A stretch of DNA of 12,599 nt from Bryobacterales bacterium (GTDB lineage: Bacteria; Acidobacteriota; Terriglobia; Bryobacterales; Bryobacteraceae). The translations under genes and the position numbers were made by a program. The notes below the pieces were generated by a model. The model was not told the DNA's origin, did no database searches, and saw nothing but the letters and a program-made list of their open reading frames with translations. How positions within the stretch are numbered: position 1 is the first letter of the stretch; every line of letters begins with the position of its first letter. Location: assembly GCA_003132905.1 (NCBI GenBank), contig PKZC01000347.1:7164-19762 (forward strand). Reading direction: 5' to 3'. Shown here one piece after another: positions 1 through 7,864 of this stretch.

Positions 1-2352
1 GGCTTCGACTATCTGCGCGACAACATGAAGTTCCGGCTGGAGGATTGCGCCCAGCGCGGCCATAACTTCGCGATCGTGGATGAGGTCGACTCCATCCTGG
101 TGGACGAAGCGCGCACGCCGCTGATTATTTCGGGACCCAGCGAAGAATCCACCGACAAATATTACAAGATCAACCGCATCATCCCCAAGCTGATTCGCGG
201 CGAAGAGATCAAGGGTAAAGAGCCTGGCGAAAGCTACACCACCGGCGATTACACGGTGGATGAAAAGCATCGCAGCACCGCTCTCACCGAAGAAGGCACC
301 GCGAAAGTTGAGAAGCTGCTGGGCTGCGGCAATCTGTATCAACCGGAGAACTGGTCTACGCTGCATCATGTCCAACAGGCCCTGAGGGCCGCGGTACTTT
401 TTCACCGCGACAAGGATTATCTGGTGCAGGATGGCCAGGTGATCATCGTCGACGAATTCACGGGGCGCGTGATGCCTGGCCGACGTTGGAGCGATGGTTT
501 GCACCAAGCCATTGAAGCCAAGGAAAACGTCAAGATCGAGCGCGAAAACCAGACCCTCGCCACCATCACCTTCCAGAATTACTTCCGTCTGTACAAGAAG
601 CTGGCCGGCATGACCGGCACCGCCGAAACCGAAGCGGCCGAGTTTGAAAAGACCTACAAGCTCGACGTCATGGTGATTCCCACCAACCGTGTCATGGTCC
701 GCAAGGAATATCAGGACATGGTCTATCGGACGGAGGAAGAAAAATTCCGCAACGCCGCCAAAGAGATCCAGACACTGCATGAAAAGGGCCAGCCGGTTCT
801 GGTGGGTACCATCTCGGTTGAAAAATCGGAGCGCCTGGCCGCGCTGCTCAAGAAAATGGGCGTCAAGCACGAAGTTTTGAACGCCAAGAATCACGAGCGC
901 GAAGCCTTCATCATCGCGCAGGCGGGCCGCAAAGGCGCAGTCACGGTATCGACCAACATGGCGGGCCGCGGCACTGACATTCTGCTGGGCGGAAATCCGG
1001 AATTCCTGACCAAGGAATATCTGAAGAAAGAGAATAAGGATCCCGATCTGTTCCAGACCAGCCCCGCCGGATCGCCCGAGCGCGCCGAATGGGACCAGGC
1101 GATGGCCCGCTTCCGGGCTGAAACGTCGAGCGAACACGATGAAGTGATTGCGGCGGGCGGCTTGCACGTGCTGGGCACCGAACGCCACGAATCGCGCCGC
1201 ATCGATAATCAGCTGCGCGGACGCGCCGGCCGCCAAGGCGACCCCGGCAGCTCGCGTTTTTATCTCTCGCTGCAAGACGACCTAATGCGCATCTTCGGCG
1301 GCGAGCGCATGCAGAATCTGATGCTGCGCCTCGGCATGGAGGAAGACGTACCCATCGAGTCAGGCCTGATCAGCAAGCGGATTGCCTCGGCGCAGGAGGC
1401 CGTGGAAGCGCAGCATTTCGCTTCGCGCAAACACCTGCTCGAATACGACGACGTCATGAACAAGCAGCGCCAGGCAGTGTATGGGATGCGCCGGCAACTG
1501 CTCGAAGGCACCGATCAGACCGAGCGGATCACAGAAATCATCCACGGCATCGTAGCCTCATTCGCCGATATTCGCTGTCCCGAGAAAGCGCACGCCACCG
1601 AATACGATCTCACCGGCCTGCAGTCCGATGTACTCAGCGCTTTCGGCGTGAAGCTCGATCTGGAAGAACTGAATGGCCTGTTGAAGCAGGAGATTGAGGA
1701 TCACGTCAATGGACTGCTGGAGCGCCGCTTCAAGGAAAAAGAAGAACTGATCGGCGCCGAAAATATGCGCGAAGCCGAGCGCATGATCATGCTGAACGTG
1801 ATCGATACCCAGTGGAAAGATCATCTGCTTTCCATGGATCACTTGAAGGAAGGTATCGGGCTGCGCGGCTACGGACAGAAAGATCCGCTGATCGAATACA
1901 AGAAGGAATCGTTCGATCTGTTCCAAGACATGATGGACCGGATCGAAGACGAGACCATCCGCTATCTTTTCTTCCTCCAGATTGCTGGACCGGGCGGCCC
2001 GGGTCCGGATGGCAGCTCAGGCGGTGATAGTGGCGGCCTTGGCGTTGGAGGAAGGCCGAAGCCCGTGCTGCCTTTTGCGCCTGACGACGAAGAATACGAA
2101 GACGAAGACGACGATGAAGAGGCGCTGGTGGCCGCCAATTCCGAGCAGCGCCGGGCAGCGCAAAGCGCGGTGGAAGACTTCACGCGCAACATCCAGCGCA
2201 AAAAAGACAAGGAAATGGCCGCGCTGCAATTCGTCGGCGGCGGCGACACGCCAACGGAGACCAAGCAGGCCACCTCAGACAAGAAGGCGGGCCGTAACGA
2301 TCCCTGCCCTTGTGGTAGCGGCAAGAAATACAAGAAATGCCACGGAGCCTGA
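1..2352 (+). CDS. secA: Preprotein translocase ATPase SecA (5'-truncated)
   Basis: SecA is the cytoplasmic ATPase motor that drives unfolded precursors through the SecYEG channel. The reading frame is open from base 1 and begins inside the conserved [10 protein letters not shown] segment, so roughly the first 200 residues, including Walker A, lie outside the window. Visible in order are the Walker B DEVD (79-90) followed by the [11 protein letters not shown] stretch, the [17 protein letters not shown] and [10 protein letters not shown] segments (541-630), the second helicase half with [10 protein letters not shown] (from 952) and [18 protein letters not shown] (from 1216), and the helical scaffold/wing region (about 1350-1980). 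A Gly-rich linker and an Asp/Glu-rich run (about 2080-2130) lead to a C-terminal zinc-binding SEC-C motif with Cys codons at 2305, 2311 and 2338 and His at 2341. That zinc finger normally binds SecB and lipids. The 3' end overlaps the next gene by 16 bases. Identification is essentially certain. Confidence 0.98.
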   Translation, partial: GFDYLRDNMKFRLEDCAQRGHNFAIVDEVDSILVDEARTPLIISGPSEESTDKYYKINRIIPKLIRGEEIKGKEPGESYTTGDYTVDEKHRSTALTEEGTAKVEKLLGCGNLYQPENWSTLHHVQQALRAAVLFHRDKDYLVQDGQVIIVDEFTGRVMPGRRWSDGLHQAIEAKENVKIERENQTLATITFQNYFRLYKKLAGMTGTAETEAAEFEKTYKLDVMVIPTNRVMVRKEYQDMVYRTEEEKFRNAAKEIQTLHEKGQPVLVGTISVEKSERLAALLKKMGVKHEVLNAKNHEREAFIIAQAGRKGAVTVSTNMAGRGTDILLGGNPEFLTKEYLKKENKDPDLFQTSPAGSPERAEWDQAMARFRAETSSEHDEVIAAGGLHVLGTERHESRRIDNQLRGRAGRQGDPGSSRFYLSLQDDLMRIFGGERMQNLMLRLGMEEDVPIESGLISKRIASAQEAVEAQHFASRKHLLEYDDVMNKQRQAVYGMRRQLLEGTDQTERITEIIHGIVASFADIRCPEKAHATEYDLTGLQSDVLSAFGVKLDLEELNGLLKQEIEDHVNGLLERRFKEKEELIGAENMREAERMIMLNVIDTQWKDHLLSMDHLKEGIGLRGYGQKDPLIEYKKESFDLFQDMMDRIEDETIRYLFFLQIAGPGGPGPDGSSGGDSGGLGVGGRPKPVLPFAPDDEEYEDEDDDEEALVAANSEQRRAAQSAVEDFTRNIQRKKDKEMAALQFVGGGDTPTETKQATSDKKAGRNDPCPCGSGKKYKKCHGA

Positions 2353-3254
2353 TCCTAGCCGCTCTTTTTGCCTCTTCTGCGTGGGCTGCTCTCTGGCCGG
2401 ACCATCTGGGCGAGTACCAGCGAAAATCGGCTACCGCTGGCGACGCCGGTTTCCAATGGGACGAATACGGCGTGGAAGGCGTTGAACGGGCAAATTACGG
2501 GTCCTTTGAAGTCATCGCATCGCGCTTTAAGGACACCACTGGCGCGTATGCGGCGTCACTTGAACCGAGCGCCGGGAAGTTCACCCGCGTTGGCAACTAC
2601 CTGGTGTTTTGTGAGGGTCGGTGCCCGAAGAATCTGCCCGAGTTAGCCGATGCCGGCCTGCCCCAGGTCTCGCATGGTTCATTGCCCACATTAGGCGCCT
2701 ACTTTTCCGCCAAAAACCAGCTTCCGCGTTCGGACCGCTATATCTTGGGTCCCGTAGGTCTGGGTGCGGACGCGCCTGAAATTCCCGCCCGGGCGGCTCT
2801 TTTTGATTTTGGCACCGAAGCGGAGCTGGTTCGCTATCGAACACTGGCTGGACCCATTTCTTTGATCGTTTTTTCATTTGCAACGCCTTCTCTGGCACGG
2901 CAGCAACTACCCGAATTTCAGAAAATCGCAGGCGCGGCCATCAAACGCACCGGGCCCATTATCGCGGTTGCCCTGGGACCTGCAGCCACGGCGGAAGCTG
3001 CGGCGAAACTCCTTGAAAACATTAATTATCAGGGCGTTGTGGCCACGAACGAGCCGCCGCCTGTAAAGCCGCTGGAGCTGAAGCCTGAGACGGCTGGACA
3101 GATGGTTTTATCGATCCTCAGCCTAGCGGGAATCCTGTTGGGTTTTTGCTTGCTGTCGGGCTTGGCGGTAGGGGGCATCCTGCGATTTGCCCGCAGATTT
3201 GGCTATTCAGCTGCTGAAGGATCGATGATCACACTTCATCTCGAGGGCAAATAA
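2337..3254 (+). CDS. DUF6599-like exported, membrane-anchored protein
   Basis: This is a 305-residue protein of unknown function. Residues 1-17 form a signal peptide ([17 protein letters not shown]) with a likely Ala-X-Ala cleavage site. A soluble domain follows, with the [10 protein letters not shown] opening and the segments [18 protein letters not shown] and ENINYQ. One transmembrane helix lies at about 256-282, and a short basic tail ends in MITLHLEGK. The pattern resembles the acidobacterial DUF6599 family as I remember it; no family search was possible. The predicted topology is extracytoplasmic with a cytoplasmic tail. The ATG lies inside the secA zinc-finger codons (16-base overlap) and has no good Shine-Dalgarno sequence, so it is probably translated by coupling to secA termination. 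That start is favoured because it gives a complete signal peptide. Its position next to secA suggests a role at the envelope, but this is inference. Confidence 0.75.
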   Translation: MPRSLILAALFASSAWAALWPDHLGEYQRKSATAGDAGFQWDEYGVEGVERANYGSFEVIASRFKDTTGAYAASLEPSAGKFTRVGNYLVFCEGRCPKNLPELADAGLPQVSHGSLPTLGAYFSAKNQLPRSDRYILGPVGLGADAPEIPARAALFDFGTEAELVRYRTLAGPISLIVFSFATPSLARQQLPEFQKIAGAAIKRTGPIIAVALGPAATAEAAAKLLENINYQGVVATNEPPPVKPLELKPETAGQMVLSILSLAGILLGFCLLSGLAVGGILRFARRFGYSAAEGSMITLHLEGK

Positions 3255-3404
3255 CTCCTCACATTTCTCTACCTTAGAAACCAAAGCCCTAGTGCGCGCG
3301 GGTGCATCCTGAAAATCTTCCACAGGATTTCCAAAATGAATCCCCTCCGCAAACCGTTCTCGATCAGGGTGTTAGAGCGGATTCCACAACTTCCAGTTTT
3401 TCAC
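3255..3404. other. Intergenic stretch before exporter promoter
   Basis: This is the gene-free part of the gap between the DUF6599-like gene and the exporter promoter. The only structure I see is an imperfect dyad, ATCCTG (3306-3311) with CAGGAT (3323-3328) and an 11-base loop. It could be a weak transcription end for the secA unit, but it lacks a clear T tract. A GTG-initiated frame that spans the gap shows no protein-like features. Confidence 0.4.
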
Positions 3405-3433
3405 TTGACTCGAAACCTTCGTGGCCCTATGAT
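3405..3433 (+). promoter_or_regulatory. Sigma70-type promoter for the exporter and its leader
   Basis: The -35 box is TTGACT (3405-3410) and the -10 box is TATGAT (3428-3433), with exactly 17 bases between them. Each hexamer differs from consensus by one base. Transcription would start near 3440, about 185 bases before the exporter start codon. This leaves a long leader that holds the structured element at 3436-3600. It is the best promoter match I found in the window. Confidence 0.7.
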
Positions 3434-3435
3434 CT

Positions 3436-3600
3436 GAATCACAAACAGGTTTTGACGGTTGCGTTTCCGTCGAACCTGATTCTCCCATACATCGCTCTTG
3501 CGATAGCGAGGGGCCTGTTTCAGATTCAGGCAGATGGTGTCGAATGGGGCCCTATGGGCCCCGTTCTGAGCTGTACGCCCCCCGATTTACCGTTAAAACC
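3436..3600 (+). promoter_or_regulatory. Candidate structured leader RNA, possibly switching
   Basis: The transcript from the 3405-3433 promoter can fold strongly. Hairpin 1 pairs GAAT (3436-3439) with ATTC (3479-3482), CAGGTT (3446-3451) with AACCTG (3473-3478), and GACGG (3454-3458) with CCGTC (3467-3471). Hairpin 2 is ATCGC-TCTT-GCGAT (3491-3504). Hairpin 3 pairs 3542-3552 with 3556-3566 around a TAT loop, 11 bp with one G-U, and its core is GGGGCCC/GGGCCCC. Two long-range pairings compete with hairpin 1: 3448-3459 with 3589-3600 (12 bp, one G-U) and 3436-3449 with 3514-3527 (12 of 14). It matches no riboswitch class I can recognise and has no T-tract terminator. It could be a leader regulator or a separate small RNA. 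The folds are read by eye, without energy calculation. Confidence 0.4.
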
Positions 3601-3625
3601 CCCTTATCAGGCGTTACACTGAGAT

Positions 3626-5479
3626 TTGATTCCGTCCCATCCCCCGCTTCCGAAGTCGGCTGATGCGCCCGCCACTTGGCGCGACCGCCTGCGTGCTCTT
3701 CGGAACGTGCCACCCCTGTTGCGGATGGTCTGGGACACCAGTCCTGCCCTTACCAGCGGTACCGTCATCCTCAGGCTGATTTCCTCGCTCATCCCAGTGG
3801 GCCAGCTGTGGGTAGGGAAGCTGATTATCGATCAGGTGGTGCATGCTCTTCAAAATCGTCTGCTGGGGCATCCTGTGGCGTCGCAGCGGATCTGGGTCTA
3901 CCTGGCCTATGAGATCGCTTTGGCGGTGCTGAGCGACCTGCTATCGCGCGCAGTGAACCTCACAGACAGTCTCCTGGGCGACAAGTTCACCAATCACGTC
4001 AGTCTGAGGCTAATGCAGCACGCCGACCGGATGGATCTGGTTTCTTTCGAAGATCCGGTGTTTTACGACAAACTGGAGCGCGCGCGTCGCCAGACCACGG
4101 CTCGCCTGGGCATGCTGGGGATAATAGCCGGCATGGGCCAGCAAGTGATCACTTTGCTCACTTTGCTGGCTGCCGTCGTATCGTTTTCGCCCTGGTTCCT
4201 GATTTTGTTAGTGGGCGCCGTCGTCCCGGCGTTCTTGGGTGAAACCCGCTTCGCCATGCTGGCCTACTCGATGCTGTATCGATGGACGCCCGAGCGCCGC
4301 GAACTCGATTATCTGCGCATGCTGGGCGCGAGCAGCCAAAGCGCGAAGGAAGTGAAAATTTTCGGCCTGGGCCAGCACCTGGCGGATCGTTCCCGGACGC
4401 TGTTCGACAAATTCTACGAGGAAAACAAGGCGCTGGCCATCAAGCGCGCCGTCACCGGATCGCTTCTGAATCTCTTGCCCACGGCCGGCTACTACGGCGC
4501 GTATGTTCTGATCCTGATCCGCACCATGGCCGGCGTCATGACGGTGGGCAGCCTCACTTTCGTGGCGGGCGCTTTCGCGCGTTCGCGCTCGCTGATCGAG
4601 ACCCTGTTTTCTAGCCTTAACAATATTGCCGAACAGGCCCTCTACATCAAAGACCTTTTCGATTTCTTCGAGACCGAGCCCAGCATTGTGTCCGTGCCAA
4701 ACGCATTGCCCGCGCCTCGTCCCATCCGATCGGGCTTCGAGTTTCGCGACGTGTCTTTCGCTTATGCCGGTTCGGAGCGTCAGGTGCTACGCCGCGTGAG
4801 CTTCCGCTTCGACGCTGGGGAGCGTATCGCTCTGATTGGCGAAAATGGCGCCGGGAAGACGACGCTGGTCAAGCTGCTGGCGCGCTTGTATGAGCCTACG
4901 AGCGGAGCGATTCTTCTGGACGGCATCGATCTGCGCGAATACGATGTCGACAGCCTGCGCGGCGAAATCGGGGTCATCTTCCACGACTACATGCGGTACG
5001 GCATGCTGGTGCGCGAGAACATCGGTTTTGGACGCATTGAGGAATTGGCCGACCAGGCACGAGTGGAAAGCGCGGCGCGCAAGAGCCTGGCAGATCCGAT
5101 GATCGCGCAGCTCAAGGACGGCTATCAGCAGATGCTCGGACGGCGTTTTGAAAACGGCGTCGATTTGTCGGCCGGACAATGGCAGAAAGTGGCGCTGGGG
5201 CGGGCCTACATGCGCGATGCCCAGGTGCTGATTCTGGACGAACCTACCGCAAGCTTAGACGCCCGCGCCGAATACGAAGTGTTTCTGCGCTTTGCCGATC
5301 TTACCCGGGGCCGCATGGCCGTGCTGATCTCGCATCGCTTCTCTACGGTTCGGATGGCCGACCGCATTTTGGTGCTGGCCGACGGTGAATTGGTGGAGCA
5401 AGGCACGCATCAGCAACTGGTGGCTTTGGGCGGGCGCTATGCGGAATTGTTCGAACTGCAAGCCGCCGGGTATCGCTAG
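3626..5479 (+). CDS. ABC exporter, fused membrane and ATPase domains
   Basis: This 617-residue half-transporter is an ABC exporter of the lipid/drug/peptide type. It would act as a homodimer in the inner membrane and pump an unknown substrate out using ATP. The membrane domain occupies about residues 40-330, with hydrophobic segments such as VILRLISSLIPVG and the long stretch at about 172-205. The ATPase domain covers about 370-605. It has Walker A GENGAGKT (405-412), signature LSAGQ (514-518, variant of LSGGQ), Walker B ending LILDE (D538, E539) and the switch His570 in ISHRFSTVRMADR. The usual Q-loop Gln is replaced by His453 (VIFHDYMRY). A stop codon at 3620-3622 in the same frame forces the start downstream. 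TTG at 3626 is the first possible start and keeps the RLRALRN segment that I expect to be conserved. The ribosome site is weak. The 3' end converges on the next gene with a 7-base gap. Confidence 0.93.
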   Translation: MIPSHPPLPKSADAPATWRDRLRALRNVPPLLRMVWDTSPALTSGTVILRLISSLIPVGQLWVGKLIIDQVVHALQNRLLGHPVASQRIWVYLAYEIALAVLSDLLSRAVNLTDSLLGDKFTNHVSLRLMQHADRMDLVSFEDPVFYDKLERARRQTTARLGMLGIIAGMGQQVITLLTLLAAVVSFSPWFLILLVGAVVPAFLGETRFAMLAYSMLYRWTPERRELDYLRMLGASSQSAKEVKIFGLGQHLADRSRTLFDKFYEENKALAIKRAVTGSLLNLLPTAGYYGAYVLILIRTMAGVMTVGSLTFVAGAFARSRSLIETLFSSLNNIAEQALYIKDLFDFFETEPSIVSVPNALPAPRPIRSGFEFRDVSFAYAGSERQVLRRVSFRFDAGERIALIGENGAGKTTLVKLLARLYEPTSGAILLDGIDLREYDVDSLRGEIGVIFHDYMRYGMLVRENIGFGRIEELADQARVESAARKSLADPMIAQLKDGYQQMLGRRFENGVDLSAGQWQKVALGRAYMRDAQVLILDEPTASLDARAEYEVFLRFADLTRGRMAVLISHRFSTVRMADRILVLADGELVEQGTHQQLVALGGRYAELFELQAAGYR

Positions 5480-5486
5480 TAGGCGA

Positions 5487-5984
5487 TCAGCCGCCGCGAA
5501 ATACCGACCTAAGCCAGGTCCCGAAATGCAGATGCCTGCCCGGGCACTCGGGCCAGGGCGCGAAACTGACGATCCCGCTGTCGCGCTCCACCCACAGCGA
5601 AACGGGCTCTTGATTGGATTTATAATCCAGCCGGATCAGCACGCCCGAACCGCAGGATTGTGACAGCCCGATGTGGGCCACCGATTCATTGGCGTGCGCG
5701 CTTTTCGGCCCCCAGTCCTCTTGAAACTTGGCGAAAGGATAGTCGGGGCAAGGATGCGAATCGGTGCATCCCCACATGGCATAAGCGGTCGAATAATTCT
5801 GCGCGCTGAGCAAGCCGAGAAAAGTCTTGGCGCGCTGTTCTTCGCTGTGATTCTTGAAGACGCCGTAGAGAATAAGACCGAGAACGAGGGCACCCGCCAA
5901 AACGATGGAAGACGTCTTGATGATCCCAACGATGCGGGCGCGATGCTGCTCTGCGGCGCCGTAGGCTTCCAGGTAGCTCGACAT
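5487..5984 (-). CDS. Small single-pass membrane protein, function unknown
   Basis: I do not recognise this 165-residue protein. A short N-terminal stretch (about 1-23) is followed by one transmembrane helix (about 25-43, SSIVLAGALVLGLILYGVF) and a soluble domain that probably faces the periplasm. The soluble part contains the segment AQNYSTAYAMWGC, which resembles the start of NTF2-like or DUF4019-like small periplasmic domains, but that likeness is weak. It has four cysteines, C73, C79, C111 and C147, enough for two disulfides if exported. The ATG is preceded by a poor GAAGTAAG ribosome site. It lies 59 bases downstream of ompH on the same strand and is probably read from the same transcript, since no convincing promoter is visible in the gap. 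Its coding character is supported by the membrane/soluble layout rather than by known homology. Confidence 0.7.
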   Translation of the reverse strand: MSSYLEAYGAAEQHRARIVGIIKTSSIVLAGALVLGLILYGVFKNHSEEQRAKTFLGLLSAQNYSTAYAMWGCTDSHPCPDYPFAKFQEDWGPKSAHANESVAHIGLSQSCGSGVLIRLDYKSNQEPVSLWVERDSGIVSFAPWPECPGRHLHFGTWLRSVFRGG

Positions 5985-6018
5985 CTTACTTCTATTTTAC
6001 AGCTTTTGTGTTTACCGC

Positions 6019-6064
6019 TTTTACTTCGCGGCGGCTGCCGGTTTTACTTCGCGGCGGCTGCCGG
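6019..6064. repeat. Perfect 23-bp tandem duplication at the ompH 3' end
   Basis: Two identical abutting 23-base copies lie at 6019-6041 and 6042-6064 (TTTTACTTCGCGGCGGCTGCC plus GG). The right-hand copy encodes the end of ompH (the Ala-rich tail, Lys and the TAA stop). The left-hand copy repeats those bases just past the stop. Because 23 is not a multiple of three, the extra copy would not have extended the protein in frame. Confidence 0.9.
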
Positions 6065-6553
6065 ATAGGTCTTATTGTATGCCGCGGTGGCTTCCGTGGT
6101 TATCTCGAAAGAGGTCTTGAAGAAAACCGTGTTGGCACTGTCTACGACGAGATCGAGACCCTTTTCGTCGGCCAGTTTCTTCACCACTTCCTGCATCCGG
6201 GTACCAGCCCGCTGCAGAATCTCGGTGCGCTCGCGCTCCACCTCTTCCTGTAAATCCTGCTGCAGGCGCTGCATCTCGCGCTGCTTGCGCTGGCCTTCGG
6301 CGGTGATTTCCTGGGTGCCCAATTCGTTGAGCTTGCCGCTCTGCAACTGGCTCTGGATATCTTCCAGTTCCTTTTGCAGCTTGATCATCTGATCCTGGCG
6401 AGGCTTGAACCGGGCTTCCATGTCGGCTTGCGCTTTCTTGATCTCTTCGGTTTCAAGCAATGCCTTCTGCGCGTTGATCACCGCGATCTTTATCTGCGCG
6501 CCGGCGGTACCAACGCTGGCCAGGGCGAGCACCGCGATCAGCAACTTATTCAT
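6044..6553 (-). CDS. ompH: OmpH/Skp-family periplasmic chaperone
   Basis: This is a 169-residue Skp-like protein. Skp proteins hold unfolded outer-membrane proteins in the periplasm after Sec export and pass them to the BAM machinery. The sequence shows a signal peptide ([19 protein letters not shown], cut before Q20) and then a strand [17 protein letters not shown] typical of the family's body. A long charged heptad-like region rich in Gln, Glu, Lys and Arg (about 40-125) would form the coiled-coil tentacles. A closing body strand ([13 protein letters not shown]) and an Ala-rich tail follow. A longer frame extends 34 codons upstream, but ATG 6553 is chosen because it creates the signal peptide and has GGGAG about nine bases upstream. 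The start overlaps the groES stop by 8 bases, so translation is probably coupled. Naming follows the family; Skp is a synonym. Confidence 0.88.
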   Translation of the reverse strand: MNKLLIAVLALASVGTAGAQIKIAVINAQKALLETEEIKKAQADMEARFKPRQDQMIKLQKELEDIQSQLQSGKLNELGTQEITAEGQRKQREMQRLQQDLQEEVERERTEILQRAGTRMQEVVKKLADEKGLDLVVDSANTVFFKTSFEITTEATAAYNKTYPAAAAK

Positions 6554-6839
6554 TGGCGAACACTCCCAGAATTTCATCCTCGCGCAGGATGAGGTACTCA
6601 TCGCCATCGATCCGGATATCGGAGCCCGAATATTTGCCGAACAGAATCTTGTCACCGGCTTTTACGTCCGGTACGGCGCGATTTCCGTCCTCGAGAAGCT
6701 TTCCACTACCCACCGCCATCACTTCGGCATGCTGGGGCTTCTCTTTGGCGCTGTCGGGGATGATGATCCCGCCGCGCTTGGTTTCCTGCTCTTCCAGCCG
6801 TTTGACGAGCACACGGTCATGGAGCGGACGAAGGTTCAT
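6546..6839 (-). CDS. groES: Co-chaperonin GroES (Cpn10)
   Basis: GroES forms the seven-subunit lid of the GroEL folding chamber in the cytoplasm. This 97-residue protein has the family's usual length and its landmarks. These are the opening [14 protein letters not shown], the mobile loop [18 protein letters not shown] (about 19-36) with the Ile-Ile-Ile edge that docks on GroEL, the GEV-like [11 protein letters not shown] strand, the [14 protein letters not shown] turn and the end [10 protein letters not shown]. An AGGAG ribosome site sits seven bases before the ATG. No groEL follows. Instead the gene runs into ompH with an 8-base overlap, so a groEL partner must lie elsewhere in the genome. 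I find no CIRCE (HrcA) operator in the 94 bases upstream, only an 11-base palindrome ACATTCAATGT at 6894-6904. It may be a second, non-heat-shock groES copy. Confidence 0.95.
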   Translation of the reverse strand: MNLRPLHDRVLVKRLEEQETKRGGIIIPDSAKEKPQHAEVMAVGSGKLLEDGNRAVPDVKAGDKILFGKYSGSDIRIDGDEYLILREDEILGVFANE

Positions 6840-6933
6840 AAACTATCTCCTATGCTTAGGTTGGGAACAGCAGACCGGCCACAAATTCCGAAGACATTCA
6901 ATGTAACACAACCGCGCGGGTTTTGATGCGCCT

Positions 6934-7812
6934 TTAGCGGTTGGGACGGGCTTCCTGGGCGTCGTCGATCTGGTAATCGGCGGGTACCTGGAACAGGGCC
7001 GGGTCCGGCTCGGCGCGAGAGATGTTAATAAGCCGGGTTGTGGTTTCGCCGCTTCTCGGATCCGAGCTTTTCGTCAGAATAGACCGGTTGAGTTCGTGAG
7101 ACATCCACGTTTCAGAGATCGTGGTCAACGGCCGGTCATTCCCAAACGCGCCTACCGGATAAACGATCGTTGTGCGCGACCCATCCGCTGGAATCCCTTC
7201 GATGGTCTGGGTTCCGAGCGACTCGTGCGACATCTCGGGAGCGTGCTGGGCGGCTTCCGCGGCGGACGGGGGTCCCAAAAATTGAGCCGATTGAGCCGAT
7301 CCAGCAAACACCCGGCCCAGTCTTCCGGAAGCAGTTGCGGCACCCGGCGGCGGGGGTGGCGGGGGCGGCAGTTCTTTAGGCAGAGACATACTTCGCGCAG
7401 TGTGATTGCGCGGCTCAAGCATATAATGGGTGCCGCTAGCGGGATCGGAAATCTCGATGACATTGGGCCCTGAATTCCCCACCGCGCCTGGCGGCAGCAT
7501 AAAGCTCCGCTCGATACGTGTGCGGCCCTCGGAGTCGCGATAGAATTTGGTACGCGCCGAGGTTTGCGTGATATGAGTGCCGTCGGCCAGCGTTTGTACG
7601 TGTTCGGTGATTTCCTCGGCGGAGTAAGGCATTCCCGTAACCGCGTGTCCGCCAATCGTCGGGCCGTTCGCCGTGAACCACGGAGTGTTTGAAACGAAGC
7701 CCCCCGAAGCTGTGACGACAGCTCCGACGCTACCGCCACCGGAACCGGTTTGCGCCATTGCCGCAAATGCGAGCAAAACAGGCGCGAATAACAATGGAGT
7801 TACAGACTTCAT
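6934..7812 (-). CDS. Secreted proline-run protein, function unknown
   Basis: This 292-residue exported protein is of a type I associate with acidobacteria; I know no function. Residues 1-20 are a signal peptide (MKSVTPLLFAPVLLAFAAMA). The mature part contains repeated-looking segments such as YRDSEGRTRIERSF, IEISDPASGTHYML, LGTQTIEGIPADGSRT and PALFQVPADYQ, a style common in acidobacterial secreted proteins that follow the same DP..G / E.LG...I.G plan. Eight consecutive prolines (P149-P156) interrupt the chain and would need EF-P for efficient translation. An ATG at 7854 opens a longer frame, but 7812 is preferred. It starts the signal peptide, has GGGAGG about four bases upstream, and lies downstream of the predicted transcription start near 7829, whereas 7854 would lie before it. 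Confidence 0.8.
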   Translation of the reverse strand: MKSVTPLLFAPVLLAFAAMAQTGSGGGSVGAVVTASGGFVSNTPWFTANGPTIGGHAVTGMPYSAEEITEHVQTLADGTHITQTSARTKFYRDSEGRTRIERSFMLPPGAVGNSGPNVIEISDPASGTHYMLEPRNHTARSMSLPKELPPPPPPPPGAATASGRLGRVFAGSAQSAQFLGPPSAAEAAQHAPEMSHESLGTQTIEGIPADGSRTTIVYPVGAFGNDRPLTTISETWMSHELNRSILTKSSDPRSGETTTRLINISRAEPDPALFQVPADYQIDDAQEARPNR

Positions 7813-7835
7813 GACCCCTCCCAAATACACCATGA

Positions 7836-7864
7836 CGTATAGCCGATTCGGCATCCTAAGTCAA
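7836..7864 (-). promoter_or_regulatory. Sigma70-type promoter of the proline-run protein
   Basis: Read on the minus strand, the -35 box is TTGACT (7864-7859) and the -10 box is TATACG (7841-7836), with 17 bases between them. Transcription would begin near 7829, leaving a leader of about 17 bases that contains GGGAGG before the ATG at 7812. The placement supports that start codon over the upstream one. Confidence 0.6.

Noticed and set aside
3546..3562. Intrinsic terminator at the GGGGCCC/GGGCCCC hairpin
   Set aside because: The stem is strong, but it is followed by GTTCTGAGCTG rather than a T tract, so simple termination is not supported.
3302..3622. A 106-codon GTG-initiated frame directly before and in frame with the exporter
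   Set aside because: It spans the promoter and structured leader, has no ribosome site, no domain-like pattern and a composition unlike a folded protein. It is best explained as a chance open frame.
6019..6064. CRISPR or longer repeat array
   Set aside because: Only two abutting copies with no spacers; it is a simple duplication.
6405..6926. Plus-strand frame of 173 codons across ompH and groES
   Set aside because: The opposite strand encodes two recognisable proteins with signal peptide and family motifs; this frame has none.
6840..6933. CIRCE heat-shock operator before groES
   Set aside because: No TTAGCACTC-N9-GAGTGCTAA or near match is present.
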